Positions 34,501 through 41,755 of a DNA stretch of 41,755 bases are shown in pieces. The first letter of the stretch is position 1; each line of letters starts with the position of its first letter. Source of the DNA: an uncultured Bacteroidota bacterium (GTDB lineage Bacteria; Bacteroidota; Bacteroidia; Chitinophagales; Saprospiraceae); NCBI GenBank assembly GCA_937861115.1, contig CALMBD010000236.1, positions 1-41,755 of the forward strand, read 5' to 3'. A program made the translations under genes and the position numbers. The notes under the pieces were generated by a model that had not been told where the DNA came from, did not search any database, and saw nothing but the letters and a program-made list of their open reading frames with translations.

Positions 34501-37500
34501 CGGATCGAGCTGGTATACCCGCAGAATGACTTTCTGGGAAGTACCCACCTCGCAACAGTAGAATTTGATGGAATCGCCCTCCATGGTCGCTACATCGTAT
34601 TCGCTGAGGTCGTCCGGGTCGCCGTCGCTGCAATCCGGGTGCCCGTTTTCAGGATTCAGCGCTTTGATGCAGTCGCTGTACGGCGCTACGCGGCGAACGG
34701 TAAACTTGATGCTGTTGCAGTTGTCGTATGAGCCGTCGTCAAAAGTATGGGCTTTCACCCACGTCACACCGGCGAACTCACAGCCGTTGGGGTTGGGCAG
34801 GTAGCAGTCATTGGGGTCGTCGGGACCGATTGCAACAATGGTATGCTCATCGCAGGCCGCCACGGGTGGCGAGAAGTCGCATACTTTCAGGACAAAAGAG
34901 CAGGTGCCCGTGTTGCCACAGTCGTCTGTAGCAGTATATACTACCGTATGCGAACCGATGGGCAGGCAGCCTGTGGTACCGAATGCAGCCAGCGTATCCG
35001 GGTTGTCGAGGTTGTTCCCCGGGAAGGAGGTTACCGAGCCATTCAGCACGACAACATTCAAAATTGTCTGGGTAAACGGATCTATCGTGGTGATCTCGGC
35101 CTTTACATTATTGATGCGCGAACAACCGTCGGTAACAATGACATCGGGCAGGTTCACTGTGCCGCAGCAGGAGAACGGATCGGTGGTTACCGTTACGTTG
35201 GCCGGACATTCAATCGAGGGGCCTTCGTTATCGCGCACCTGAATAAACTGCATGTACTCGATCGTCTGACTTGAACAGAGGTCCAGAATGACCCAGTTGC
35301 GCTTGATGTTGTACGACCCGTCGCACACCTTGATCAGGATGTCGCTGTACTGCCAGTTGACAGAAGAGCCGCCGTTCGGCATGCCATATACGTACGGGAA
35401 ACCTTGTCCGCCCTGCGCCTCAATCCAGGCCGGCGTCGGATAGTCTGTCGTGCAGCCAAACCCTGGCTGATCGATGAAATCGTAGTTAGGGGGCAACTGA
35501 ACGTCTGCAAGGTTGGGGCGCAGCAGGTAAATAGGCTGGATACAGGTAGATGTATTGCCACTCGCATCCTTGGCCATCCAGCGGCGGCTGATGATGCTGA
35601 TCAGGCCCGAAGCGCAGTTCTGCGGCTCCGTCTGGTCCGTGTAACTGATCGTAACATCGCTGCACGCATCGATCAGGCCGGCCGGAACCAGGTAGGAGTT
35701 CGGGCCGTTTGGCGTGAGGGGTGGGGCAGTTAGCCCGTTCGGGAATCCGGCTGTAAAGTTGCCCGACACATTCAGGTACAATTCTGCGATCTCGATTTTG
35801 GAAATATCATCTCCGCCGTTGATATCGCTGATGCGTATTTTCCAGGTACCGTTCACTTGCTGGCCGTCGAATGTATTGAGTTGACCTACACCGAAGGGAA
35901 TCTGGATATTCTTGTCTGTTGTAAAGAAGGGACAGGTGCCGATGTTTGCGCCTTCGTCGTCGAAGCGCGCCCAAACGGGGCTGGGGCCGCATCCACTCAC
36001 CTGGTTCCAGGTATTGACGATGATACCCGACGGGCTTTCCACCTGCATGCGGAGGTTGCCGAAGAAGGCATCGCCCGATACTTTTACGCGGAAATCGACA
36101 TCGTTGACCGTAGCGCCGGCCGGCAGCGATACCGGCAATTCGAACTCACGGGTCTGAAAATCGACGAGGTTAACAGGCAGTCCCTGTGCGCCGTAGCGAA
36201 CATTTACTGTTGTCGGCTGCGTAAATTCAGGGGTAGTCGGGTAATTGCCCGGTAGCGTCACCGGGGTGCAATCCAGGTTGGGCGGCAGGTTGTCCTGCAC
36301 TTTTATGTTCCCGGTACATTTGTTTCCGGTTTCGGGATCCGTCACCCGAACGGAATAGGTTTTACCTACATCAGCAGCGCTGAGTACTGCGGGCACCCAT
36401 GGGCCATTGCCATAGGGCGGTATTTTGTCTATCTCAACCTTATAGTTGTCGTAACAGCCGTACGGACCGCCTTCCAGCACCTGGTCGGCGTTCAGGGTAG
36501 TCATACAATCCGGCCCGAGTGCAATAAACACAATGTCGTTGCAAACCAGTGTCGTGATCGAGTTGGAAAATTCCACGACGGTCACTTTGAACGAACACGC
36601 AGCCGTATTGCCGGAAGCGTCTGTACAGGTATATATATTGACGGTTTCGCCAATCGGGAAGTCCGACCCGGAAGGCAATCCGCTCGATTGCACTGCGCCA
36701 TTGGCGCCCAGGGCTTCATAGTTGACGTAGCCGTTGTATGCGCGACTTTGGAAGGTATTTCCGAAGGGGTATGTTTTGCCGGCGCCGGGGCTCGATGATA
36801 CACGCAGGCGTCCGTCGTCGAACTGACGCGATACACTCACGCCGTCGCCGGTATAATTGATCGGCGCGCCGATCGTACTGGTGATATAAATACCGCGCGA
36901 TTGTCCCGGTGCGAGGGTAATGCCGAAGCCGGGGATAGGCGTACCGTTTGCGGGAGTGCTTGAAACGACATCAAGCGCACCCGCCATGGTCCATGCGGAT
37001 GGGTTGTTTTCATTGCCCTGCCAGGAGTTGGCCGACGTTGTGACGTAAACCTGGACAGGCCAGTTGCCGGCATCGATGGAAGGTCCGAATTCGGTAATGG
37101 TGAGGCTGGTAAACCCGAGGTTTTTTATGTCGAACATAATTCCCGCGCTACCGTTGTCGAAATCGATCGGATGCTCCACCGTTCCCGGTATGGTAAATCC
37201 GCTGTTGTCGGTACAGGTCACGTTATAGTTGTACTGTTTCGTACACGCGCCCGGGTCGAGGTTGATCGTAATATCATTGGGACAGATGAGTTGCGGCGGG
37301 GTATCGTCGACTACCAGTATCTTTTGAACGGCGGAAGATATCACTGCTCCGCCGCATTGGTTCAGCAACTCCCAGGTGACCACATTGTCGCCCTTGGGTA
37401 CAGGAATTGTGGCAAATCCTACGTTATTCACTGCAACGGGCTGTCCGCCGTTGATGCGGTACTGCAATTGATACGCTGCATCGCACGCCGAAGGCGCGAA

Positions 37501-38130
37501 AGAAGGCAGCGGTGAATTGACATTGGCCATAGGAGTGTTTGAGCCTGCACCGGTTGTAGCCGTGATAGGCGCCGGTGCCGTCAGGATACAGGCATTCTTG
37601 GGCACCTGCGTTACAATAGCCGACCATCCGGGCGCAGGGCCCGAGCCATCGGACTGAAACTGGAAGGTAAGCGCTTCGTCGGGGTTGGGCCCCACTGCGG
37701 CAATGCCGCTGTTGGCAGTGATAATGCCGGGGCTGACAGTCTGCCAGTTACCTGCGGGAAAACCGGAAGAGGTCGCACCCTGTGGTCCGGGGACCTGGTT
37801 GACTCCGACCGTGCTGCTGTTGTAGATGTAAAATGCATCCCAGCCAGCTTCCAGCTTAAATGAGGAAAAAATCACCCGTATCTTGTGGGTGGTTGCATTG
37901 GATGGGGCAAAAGTCACATACGAATTGGCGTTGGTGTTGTAGTCGCCCGTTGGCCCGCCGCTGTCGTAAAAGTTGAAAAAACAGTCTGATGGAGTGTTAA
38001 TGGAATATGGACTCACAGAGGTGGGTCCGTTTGCGGCCATATTCACATTCATTTGAGCGCTTGATTCCGCGCAAATGAACAAGAGTCCGATGGCCGTCAG
38101 CAAAAAAAGATATTGACTTCCCTTTTTCAT
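31600..38130 (-). CDS. Giant T9SS-secreted HYR/CUB/P-domain surface protein
   Basis: A 2176-residue extracellular protein. In order: signal peptide (1-25, ends ESSAQ); a CUB-like domain (about 30-180, KIRVIFSSFKLEAGWDAFYIYN); HYR-type repeats (PPQLICPNDITINLDPGAC; GPSIECPANVTVTTDPFSCC with TATDDCGNTGTCSF); a proprotein-convertase-type P domain (about 660-790, VDFRVKVSGDAFFGNLRMQV, NGTWKIRISDINGGD) without any protease domain; many Cys-rich immunoglobulin-like modules; a dockerin-like pair (about 1815-1910, DLVLISKHILGLQPF and ADANMSGSVTTFDVVELRKLILG); and a T9SS type A sorting domain (about 2097-2176, YQNQPNPFVNRTTVGFHLP, ending RKMILLK). It is probably a cell-surface adhesin or matrix protein. 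A small exported protein is encoded 55 bp upstream on the same strand. Cassettes A and B flank this pair. Confidence 0.92.
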   Translation of the reverse strand: MKKGSQYLFLLTAIGLLFICAESSAQMNVNMAANGPTSVSPYSINTPSDCFFNFYDSGGPTGDYNTNANSYVTFAPSNATTHKIRVIFSSFKLEAGWDAFYIYNSSTVGVNQVPGPQGATSSGFPAGNWQTVSPGIITANSGIAAVGPNPDEALTFQFQSDGSGPAPGWSAIVTQVPKNACILTAPAPITATTGAGSNTPMANVNSPLPSFAPSACDAAYQLQYRINGGQPVAVNNVGFATIPVPKGDNVVTWELLNQCGGAVISSAVQKILVVDDTPPQLICPNDITINLDPGACTKQYNYNVTCTDNSGFTIPGTVEHPIDFDNGSAGIMFDIKNLGFTSLTITEFGPSIDAGNWPVQVYVTTSANSWQGNENNPSAWTMAGALDVVSSTPANGTPIPGFGITLAPGQSRGIYITSTIGAPINYTGDGVSVSRQFDDGRLRVSSSPGAGKTYPFGNTFQSRAYNGYVNYEALGANGAVQSSGLPSGSDFPIGETVNIYTCTDASGNTAACSFKVTVVEFSNSITTLVCNDIVFIALGPDCMTTLNADQVLEGGPYGCYDNYKVEIDKIPPYGNGPWVPAVLSAADVGKTYSVRVTDPETGNKCTGNIKVQDNLPPNLDCTPVTLPGNYPTTPEFTQPTTVNVRYGAQGLPVNLVDFQTREFELPVSLPAGATVNDVDFRVKVSGDAFFGNLRMQVESPSGIIVNTWNQVSGCGPSPVWARFDDEGANIGTCPFFTTDKNIQIPFGVGQLNTFDGQQVNGTWKIRISDINGGDDISKIEIAELYLNVSGNFTAGFPNGLTAPPLTPNGPNSYLVPAGLIDACSDVTISYTDQTEPQNCASGLISIISRRWMAKDASGNTSTCIQPIYLLRPNLADVQLPPNYDFIDQPGFGCTTDYPTPAWIEAQGGQGFPYVYGMPNGGSSVNWQYSDILIKVCDGSYNIKRNWVILDLCSSQTIEYMQFIQVRDNEGPSIECPANVTVTTDPFSCCGTVNLPDVIVTDGCSRINNVKAEITTIDPFTQTILNVVVLNGSVTSFPGNNLDNPDTLAAFGTTGCLPIGSHTVVYTATDDCGNTGTCSFVLKVCDFSPPVAACDEHTIVAIGPDDPNDCYLPNPNGCEFAGVTWVKAHTFDDGSYDNCNSIKFTVRRVAPYSDCIKALNPENGHPDCSDGDPDDLSEYDVATMEGDSIKFYCCEVGTSQKVILRVYQLDPDGNISLYPDGTPIFNECEVEVEVQDKLKPICDPPLNVTVSCENFDPSLWAYGKPFVYDNCCLDSTKNYQGQKGLTHTASYALFDTVCNKGTITRTFRAYDCKGASTQCTQRIIVNYEQKYFIKFPDDKIVTVCNGTGDYGEPTFYGEDCELLGVSFQDQVFTVVPDACFKIERTWKIINWCTYLPQAPCIVVPNPNPNPNLSNPQNLPGPTVSPQGTPAPWNSTYVKILPTDPTPTSYSTFWNANANCYEYKQIIKVIDTEAPIALCPASPVEFCDLTNNDPTLWNESYWWDPAIESHDLCEGPADLNISATDLCSGSNLNIRYLLFLDLDYDGSMETVVSSTNPPDPGTVRYNNASTQNFAGGTPRTFDERNVPTNQKYRFALETSATGTNMTAAVRWNTQQSPSTYDIPQLPYGTHKIKWIISDGCGNETVCEYNFVVKDCKAPTVVCLNGLSVNIMPSGMVMLFSSDFLLHAQDNCTPEDLLVFGIRRADNLNTFPLDANGLPATTVSFGCGDDLGNQPVELWVMDKAGNADFCEALISIQDNNGNCSNSGGTAMVAGALKTEMGDGLEDCDVEISGQDPAGPSFNYFTMTDDAGTYQFPAAVPMHANYTITPTKDDNPLNGVSTYDLVLISKHILGLQPFDSPYKTIAADANMSGSVTTFDVVELRKLILGIYSELPNNTSWRFVDKSFVFPTPANPFQTAFPETKAVADIQASQLADDFVAIKVGDVNSTAMANSLMNIDDRSNNKLLFDIEDRNVKSGETFDVHFMAAEKVTGYQFTLNYTDLEIADIEPGADMKAENFALFPADNAITTSWNGTTGKAEFVIRFRAKRAGKLSEMLNVSSRITKAEAYSFAEERMDVAFRFNSQDGATITGVGFELYQNQPNPFVNRTTVGFHLPEAAKATLSVFDEMGRLLYTQTGEFVQGYNAVVLDRSTLGVTSGLMYYTLESAGESATRKMILLK

Positions 38131-38185
38131 GAAATATTAATTTGAAGGTAATTCTCGATTGTTTGAACACGCAACGACGCCGGGC

Positions 38186-38605
38186 TCAGTTGACCAGCAT
38201 CACGCGGGCTTCTTCATGCAGCGCCCGCAGTACTACTTTGGAGGTATAGGAGGCTTCTTTGGTATAGCCCAGTGTGGCGGCTGCCGGCAAGGCGTTTTCC
38301 AGCGATTTCGGCACGGTTTCTCCCCGGTCGATTTCGTATACGATTGCCTTGAAATAGGCAACCCTGCGCAACGCGTTGTCGTAAAGCGGAGTGCCCTGGG
38401 TGTAGCCCGGCATCTGCTGATTGAGCATTTCCACATGCGATTTCAGAATGCCCTTAGCCTCGTCCGTGCTTTTCCAGTTGTAGTTTTGTTGCGCCTCCGA
38501 AACGGGCGTCTGCGCTTGTACGCTGACCACTGTCATGAACAGGCAACTCAGCATAAACAGGGCGGGCAGGAATGATTTCCAGCCGTACTTGTTTGATCCT
38601 TTCAT
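38186..38605 (-). CDS. Small exported protein of unknown function
   Basis: A 139-residue protein with a Sec signal peptide (about 1-32: basic start, FLPALFMLSCLFMTVVSV, ending QAQ). The mature part is helical and includes ILKSHVEMLNQQMPGYTQGTPLYDNALRRVAYFKAIVYEIDRGE and ends in a second helix. I do not recognise the family. The frame opens at 38659 but ATG 38605 directly precedes the signal peptide. It is 55 bp upstream of the giant surface protein on the same strand with no terminator between, so the two are probably co-transcribed and may act together outside the cell (inference). Confidence 0.75.
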   Translation of the reverse strand: MKGSNKYGWKSFLPALFMLSCLFMTVVSVQAQTPVSEAQQNYNWKSTDEAKGILKSHVEMLNQQMPGYTQGTPLYDNALRRVAYFKAIVYEIDRGETVPKSLENALPAAATLGYTKEASYTSKVVLRALHEEARVMLVN

Positions 38606-38708
38606 GTTTTTTAACTTTTTTAAATTAGAAGAATATTGAGTGCACAACTTCTTCCACAATCCTGTAAGGGGCCGAAGAAGTCAAAACGGAGGGTAAAGGT
38701 TGGATTAG

Positions 38709-38792
38709 CCGACCCCGTCACGGGAAACCGGTAGGCTCGCCGGAGCGTGGGGGTACCATGCACCGGGACCGGCGTCCCGTTCTCGGGGTCGG
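38709..38792 (-). terminator. Large nested inverted repeat downstream of cysteine-rich gene B
   Basis: CCGACCCCG (38709-38717) pairs with CGGGGTCGG (38784-38792); inside it ACGGGA (38720-38725) pairs with TCCCGT (38775-38780). The whole 84-base element starts 13 bases past the stop of cysteine-rich gene B. There is no T-run, so it may be a transcript-end stabiliser rather than an intrinsic terminator. Confidence 0.5.
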
Positions 38793-38804
38793 ATGAAAAG
38801 CGTG

Positions 38805-39266
38805 TCATTTGAAGTCTATGCGGTATAAACCGTCCATCTCTTTCACCGGGTAGGTACCCGGCGCCAGGTTTTTTATTTTCAGACCAAGTGTATTGATGAA
38901 TCCTTTCGGAATCGGGCAGGGCTCGTTCATCTGCAACACGTTGTGTCTGAAATGATTTCGAATAATATTGATGCACAAAAACTCGCGGGGGATGATCATG
39001 GAGACTCCCTCTCCGCCATTAATGGGCACGAGCAGAGCGGAGGCGCCGCGGCAGGTTTGTTTCATCACCAGAGCTTGAGCAACCCCGTTGGCGTTGAGTT
39101 TACAAATCCCTGTGCCGCGGCAGCCGACACTCGGAGAACCGAACACCACGTCACATCTGAGCGATTGAAGTGTATTCATACCGGCAATTCCCGTTGAAAG
39201 AGAATTTCTCAGCATGTCGTGTCGCTTGGCGATGCCATAAGCAAGTGCGTTCATGGTGCGTTCCAT
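38805..39266 (-). CDS. Cysteine-rich protein of unknown family, copy B
   Basis: A 153-residue paralogue of 28728-29207. With the start at ATG 39266, preceded by an AT-rich stretch, its first three conserved Cys fall at 38, 49 and 55, exactly as in copy A; further Cys are at 72, 98 and 117 and the HFRH His at 105 and 108. Shared blocks are FGSPSVGCRGTGICK, a TC motif, REFLC, NHFRH, NEPCPIP and a final YRIDF. A GTG at 39308 would add 14 residues with no counterpart in copy A. It follows helical-repeat gene B, separated by a terminator and the same conserved control blocks as in cassette A. Function is unknown. Confidence 0.75.
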   Translation of the reverse strand: MERTMNALAYGIAKRHDMLRNSLSTGIAGMNTLQSLRCDVVFGSPSVGCRGTGICKLNANGVAQALVMKQTCRGASALLVPINGGEGVSMIIPREFLCINIIRNHFRHNVLQMNEPCPIPKGFINTLGLKIKNLAPGTYPVKEMDGLYRIDFK

Positions 39267-39438
39267 ATTAAAAAAATTGAAGCGTGTTATAATGTTTTTA
39301 ATGCTCACCGTCGTATTGCCCGCGGTGTCGGGACAAAGCGTTTTTTAAGCGCCGATCAGGTCGAGACCTGTTATATTTGCGTTGAAATTGTAGCGTTGCT
39401 TCATGACTTGTATCTGTGTTTTTTCTTCCTTTTGATAA

Positions 39439-39557
39439 GTCAAAGGTCGGCCCGTGAGCCACCCTGTCTTAGGACAGAAATACACCTCTCCAAGTCCCGC
39501 AGTTTTTCGGGGTTTCCTTTTATTTATTTTTCTTATTTACTGATTATCAACCACTTG
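39439..39557 (-). promoter_or_regulatory. Conserved control region of cysteine-rich gene B
   Basis: Plus-strand blocks GTCAAAGGT (39439-39447), CTTAGGACAG (39468-39477) and ATTATCAACCACTTG (39543-39557). The second and third block starts are 75 bases apart, as in cassette A; the first spacer is 20 instead of 21. The -7-like octamer is GACCTTTG, one mismatch from TAnnTTTG. In this copy the middle block is extended to the palindrome CTGTCTTAGGACAG (39464-39477). Confidence 0.62.
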
Positions 39558-39641
39558 TAAGAAACGAGATGTAGGCGCATCGGTATTTATGGCATGAAAG
39601 CATTGGGATTTTAGCGGTCTTTATTTCTCGCCGGGGCATAA

Positions 39642-39678
39642 AAAAAGCCCTCCCGGAACCTGTCCGGGAGGGCTTTTT
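39642..39678 (-). terminator. Terminator of helical-repeat gene B
   Basis: A 16-bp perfect stem (39642-39657 with 39663-39678) with loop ACCTG; its GC core AGCCCTCCCGGA is flanked by A-run and T-run, so it works in both directions. It starts 24 bases past the stop of the gene. Confidence 0.9.
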
Positions 39679-39702
39679 CAGCATAAAAAAATACGCTGCG
39701 TT

Positions 39703-41238
39703 TTATGTGGTTGCCTTGAATTTATGTATCTTCAGATCAAGTGCAGCGACGGTTGTTTCCCAAAGCACTTCATAGGGAACAATTTCAATTTCATGTGCCT
39801 GTCTGGCTGCCTCAAGCGGCACCGAGCGCAACATCTTGTAGTAGCGCTCGGTCTTGCGCGCCACAGCTTCGCGATGGAAGGCTGCCTGCGGAATTTGAAG
39901 CAACATTTTGATGAAGCAGTTGCTTCGGTAGGTATCGTTATCGCGCAGGTATCGGCTGCAGTATTTTTCAATCCCCTCGATACGCTCTGCCGTTTGATCG
40001 TAGTTTTTGTCGGCCAGCGAATGGAGAATCTGCACGATAAGGATTGAAATGTTCATCCCGCGCTTGTCTTTTGAAAACAGCGGGATTTCATTCAGGAACC
40101 TGGTTATCTTGAACTTCGAGATTTTTCCCGAAACAATCCCCTGGGGAATTTTTCCAATCTTGATGAGGAAGAAAAGGTAGGCCTGATAAATTTTCCACAT
40201 CTCTGTGATCTGGATTGCCTTCTCTTCAAACCGGGGATAGTTGACCACTTTTTCATAGAGCCAATAGGCCTCTTCATAGTGCCCGCTGTGCATGGCCAGT
40301 AAAAAGAACAACTCCTGAAGTTTGAACCAGTTGAAGGTGCCTTCCTCGAAATAATAGCCGCAACGATTGATCACCGCCTGTCCTTTTTCAAATTCACGCA
40401 GCTGCAAATAACAAACGATCAGGTTGTAATAGAATACCTGGAGGGGCAGGCCGCTGTCGTATTCTTTCTGATCGAAGAAACGTATTGCGTCTTCGCACAA
40501 CCTTGCAGTATTCACATAGTCGTTTTCGCCGTTGTAGATCAGCATTTGCACCAGCCGCCCGAACATGTGCAATTTGAACGATGAGCACTCCGCCATGAAT
40601 GGTTCGAGTTCGGCATAATATATTTTTGCCTGTTCCACCACCTCGAGTTGAGTCGACTTGCTGTTGGTAAACTGGACCATCAACTCGGAATAGTATTTTT
40701 CCGCCTTGTTCTCCATCATCCAGATGGCCTCGTATTGTTCGTACTGCACCTTTACGGCCTCATACTTTTTAACATCGCCATCTACAATGCTGTACTGGAG
40801 GCGCAACACACGCAAAATGTCGAGGGTCAACTCTGTAAATTCAAAATGTACCGTATGCCGCAGCAATCGTTCCAACAGGTCAATCCCGATCGTTTTGGCG
40901 TTGCGGCTCAGCAGCGTCATCACTGTCGCCCACTTTTTATAACATTCATAAAATGCCTTCTGCCGGCTGGAAAAGTTGGCTTCCTTGAAATGCAGCAAAA
41001 AAAAGGAATCGAGCAGACGCTCTTTCAGTTTGCTTTTCACGCTGGTTAACGACGTACCATTTTGATCCTTGCTACTAAACATTGCAGCGGCGTCATCATC
41101 CGTTTGCACTTGCCTGTCTGCGATAGCCGTGTACAGTTGCTCCATTTTTGAGCCCGGTTCAATAATCGCCTGAAGTATTCCACTCCCCTTGAGTTTCGTC
41201 TTATCAATTAAACCAACGAGTTCTACCAAATCACGCAT
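39703..41238 (-). CDS. Helical-repeat protein of unknown family, copy B
   Basis: A 511-residue all-alpha paralogue of 29644-31194, collinear over the full length. Helix pairs resembling TPRs include SFKLHMFGRLVQMLIYN, YVNTARLCEDAIRFFDQKEY, LQVFYYNLIVCYLQLREF and ELFFLLAMHSGHYEEAYWLY. The FSKDKRGMNI and RSNCFIKMLLQ blocks are kept. No signal peptide, membrane helix or catalytic motif is visible. The frame opens at 41283, but the paralogue comparison places the start at ATG 41238. The two copies differ most around residues 50-65 and at the C-terminal tail. Family unknown. Confidence 0.82.
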   Translation of the reverse strand: MRDLVELVGLIDKTKLKGSGILQAIIEPGSKMEQLYTAIADRQVQTDDDAAAMFSSKDQNGTSLTSVKSKLKERLLDSFFLLHFKEANFSSRQKAFYECYKKWATVMTLLSRNAKTIGIDLLERLLRHTVHFEFTELTLDILRVLRLQYSIVDGDVKKYEAVKVQYEQYEAIWMMENKAEKYYSELMVQFTNSKSTQLEVVEQAKIYYAELEPFMAECSSFKLHMFGRLVQMLIYNGENDYVNTARLCEDAIRFFDQKEYDSGLPLQVFYYNLIVCYLQLREFEKGQAVINRCGYYFEEGTFNWFKLQELFFLLAMHSGHYEEAYWLYEKVVNYPRFEEKAIQITEMWKIYQAYLFFLIKIGKIPQGIVSGKISKFKITRFLNEIPLFSKDKRGMNISILIVQILHSLADKNYDQTAERIEGIEKYCSRYLRDNDTYRSNCFIKMLLQIPQAAFHREAVARKTERYYKMLRSVPLEAARQAHEIEIVPYEVLWETTVAALDLKIHKFKATT

Positions 41239-41481
41239 GTTCGATTGTTTTATAGTGATAATATTCACAAATACTATGTGCAAGGCACACAGCGACTATA
41301 TGGATCGGCGTGGGAAATGGCAAGTGATGTTGCAGACATGGTACAATATATTGTGCCTGCAGATCGCTGGAACCTGTAAGAAGGTGAAAAGATGAAAAGT
41401 AGAGGAGAGAAACCTGGCGGGTCGTACCTCAAGGATTATAAACGGGATTAATCGTTTTATTATGGATTATAAGAAACGCTA

Positions 41482-41489
41482 CAAAAGTA
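41482..41489 (-). promoter_or_regulatory. Candidate -7 element of helical-repeat gene B
   Basis: Minus-strand TACTTTTG matches TAnnTTTG. It would give a leader of about 235 bases, and no good -33 box is seen. Confidence 0.3.
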
Positions 41490-41707
41490 GATTTTCTTTA
41501 ATATAAAGGACTGTATTAACGCAGTCTATTTTATAAGAAAAAAAAGTGATTCGGCAAAAATCGTACCTAATAATGGCCGAAATATACCTTATATGTGTGG
41601 CTTTTGCGATAAAAACCCTTTCCTGATTATTATTTCAGGGCGCAACTACTCAAATAGGTAGTAGAGTAATATGATGCACTTTTTGATGCTCCCGCCCGCC
41701 AAAAACA

Positions 41708-41741
41708 GCGCCGCCCCCGCAATGGATTGCGGAGGCGGCGT
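41708..41741 (-). terminator. Terminator of a gene beyond the right edge
   Basis: A 15-bp GC-rich stem (41708-41722 with 41727-41741, one mismatch, one G-T pair), four-base loop, followed on the minus strand by GTTTTTGG. It implies a minus-strand transcript entering from outside the window. Confidence 0.7.
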
Positions 41742-41755
41742 TCTGTATTTTCAGT

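Larger units (their letters stand above)
39267..39702. other. Conserved regulatory gap of cassette B
   Basis: 436 bp between cysteine-rich gene B and helical-repeat gene B. It contains the terminator of gene B (39642-39678), an AT-rich stretch, the three blocks shared with cassette A, and a 19-codon minus-strand frame (39345-39404) of doubtful meaning. No tRNA was recognised. Confidence 0.6.
41239..41755. other. Upstream region of helical-repeat gene B to the window edge
   Basis: 517 bp, clearly AT-rich after 41440. It holds a candidate -7 element (41482-41489), the sequence CTACTCAAATAGGTAGTAGAG near 41648-41668 with partial dyad symmetry, and a terminator hairpin at the right edge. No convincing reading frame was seen. 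Confidence 0.5.

Noticed and set aside
38620-38976. 118-codon minus-strand frame between cysteine-rich gene B and the small exported protein
   Set aside because: It runs through the 84-base inverted repeat and overlaps the end of gene B in another frame; no start signal or family pattern supports it.
39345-39404. 19-codon minus-strand frame below the cassette B promoter
   Set aside because: Too short to support and unrelated in sequence to the 43-codon frame in cassette A; noted only as a positional coincidence.
39219-39560. 113-codon plus-strand frame over the cassette B control region
   Set aside because: It covers the conserved promoter blocks and the start of gene B on the other strand, and cassette A has no counterpart.

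Overview
The window looks like a chromosomal segment of a Bacteroidota bacterium, most likely a Saprospiria/Lewinella-like lineage (inference). Support: two proteins end in type IX secretion (T9SS) C-terminal sorting domains; there is a beta-propeller/Y_Y_Y sensor kinase paired with a NarL-type regulator, a PafA-type alkaline phosphatase and a 2176-residue HYR-type surface protein; several intergenic gaps carry the Bacteroidota promoter -7 element TAnnTTTG. No tRNA, rRNA, CRISPR array, transposase or phage gene was seen.

Layout. 1-4 kb: heptamer repeat array, then a two-component system (sensor kinase transcribed before its NarL regulator, minus strand). 4-8 kb: lipoprotein and a bifunctional class A penicillin-binding protein. 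8-15.4 kb: envelope and sugar genes: a CESA-like family 2 glycosyltransferase, a dihydroorotase homologue that has lost its metal ligands, a large GT-C-like membrane protein preceded by a DPM1-like family 2 glycosyltransferase, and PafA phosphatase. 15.7-17 kb: a secreted Kelch protein. 17-18.6 kb: an AT-richer type II restriction-modification pair whose nuclease has the BglII/BstYI active-site pattern. 18.8-22 kb: MFS sugar-type transporter, EamA transporter and an exported HIT-NTF2 fusion. 22-23.7 kb: gamma carbonic anhydrase-like protein, VanZ-like protein and SH3 protein, separated by inverted heptamer repeats. 23.8-28.6 kb: DprA, PhoA-type alkaline phosphatase and HtpG.

28.7-41.3 kb is the least explained part. 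A two-gene cassette is present twice on the minus strand: a 511-516-residue all-helical protein of unknown family, a strong terminator, a regulatory gap, then a 153-159-residue cysteine-rich protein of unknown family. The copies flank a giant T9SS-secreted HYR/CUB/P-domain/dockerin-like protein and a small exported protein. The two gaps upstream of the cysteine-rich genes share three sequence blocks at matching distances, so the duplicated unit includes its control region. This is the best candidate for an undescribed system in the window. A terminator at the right edge suggests another minus-strand gene beyond it.
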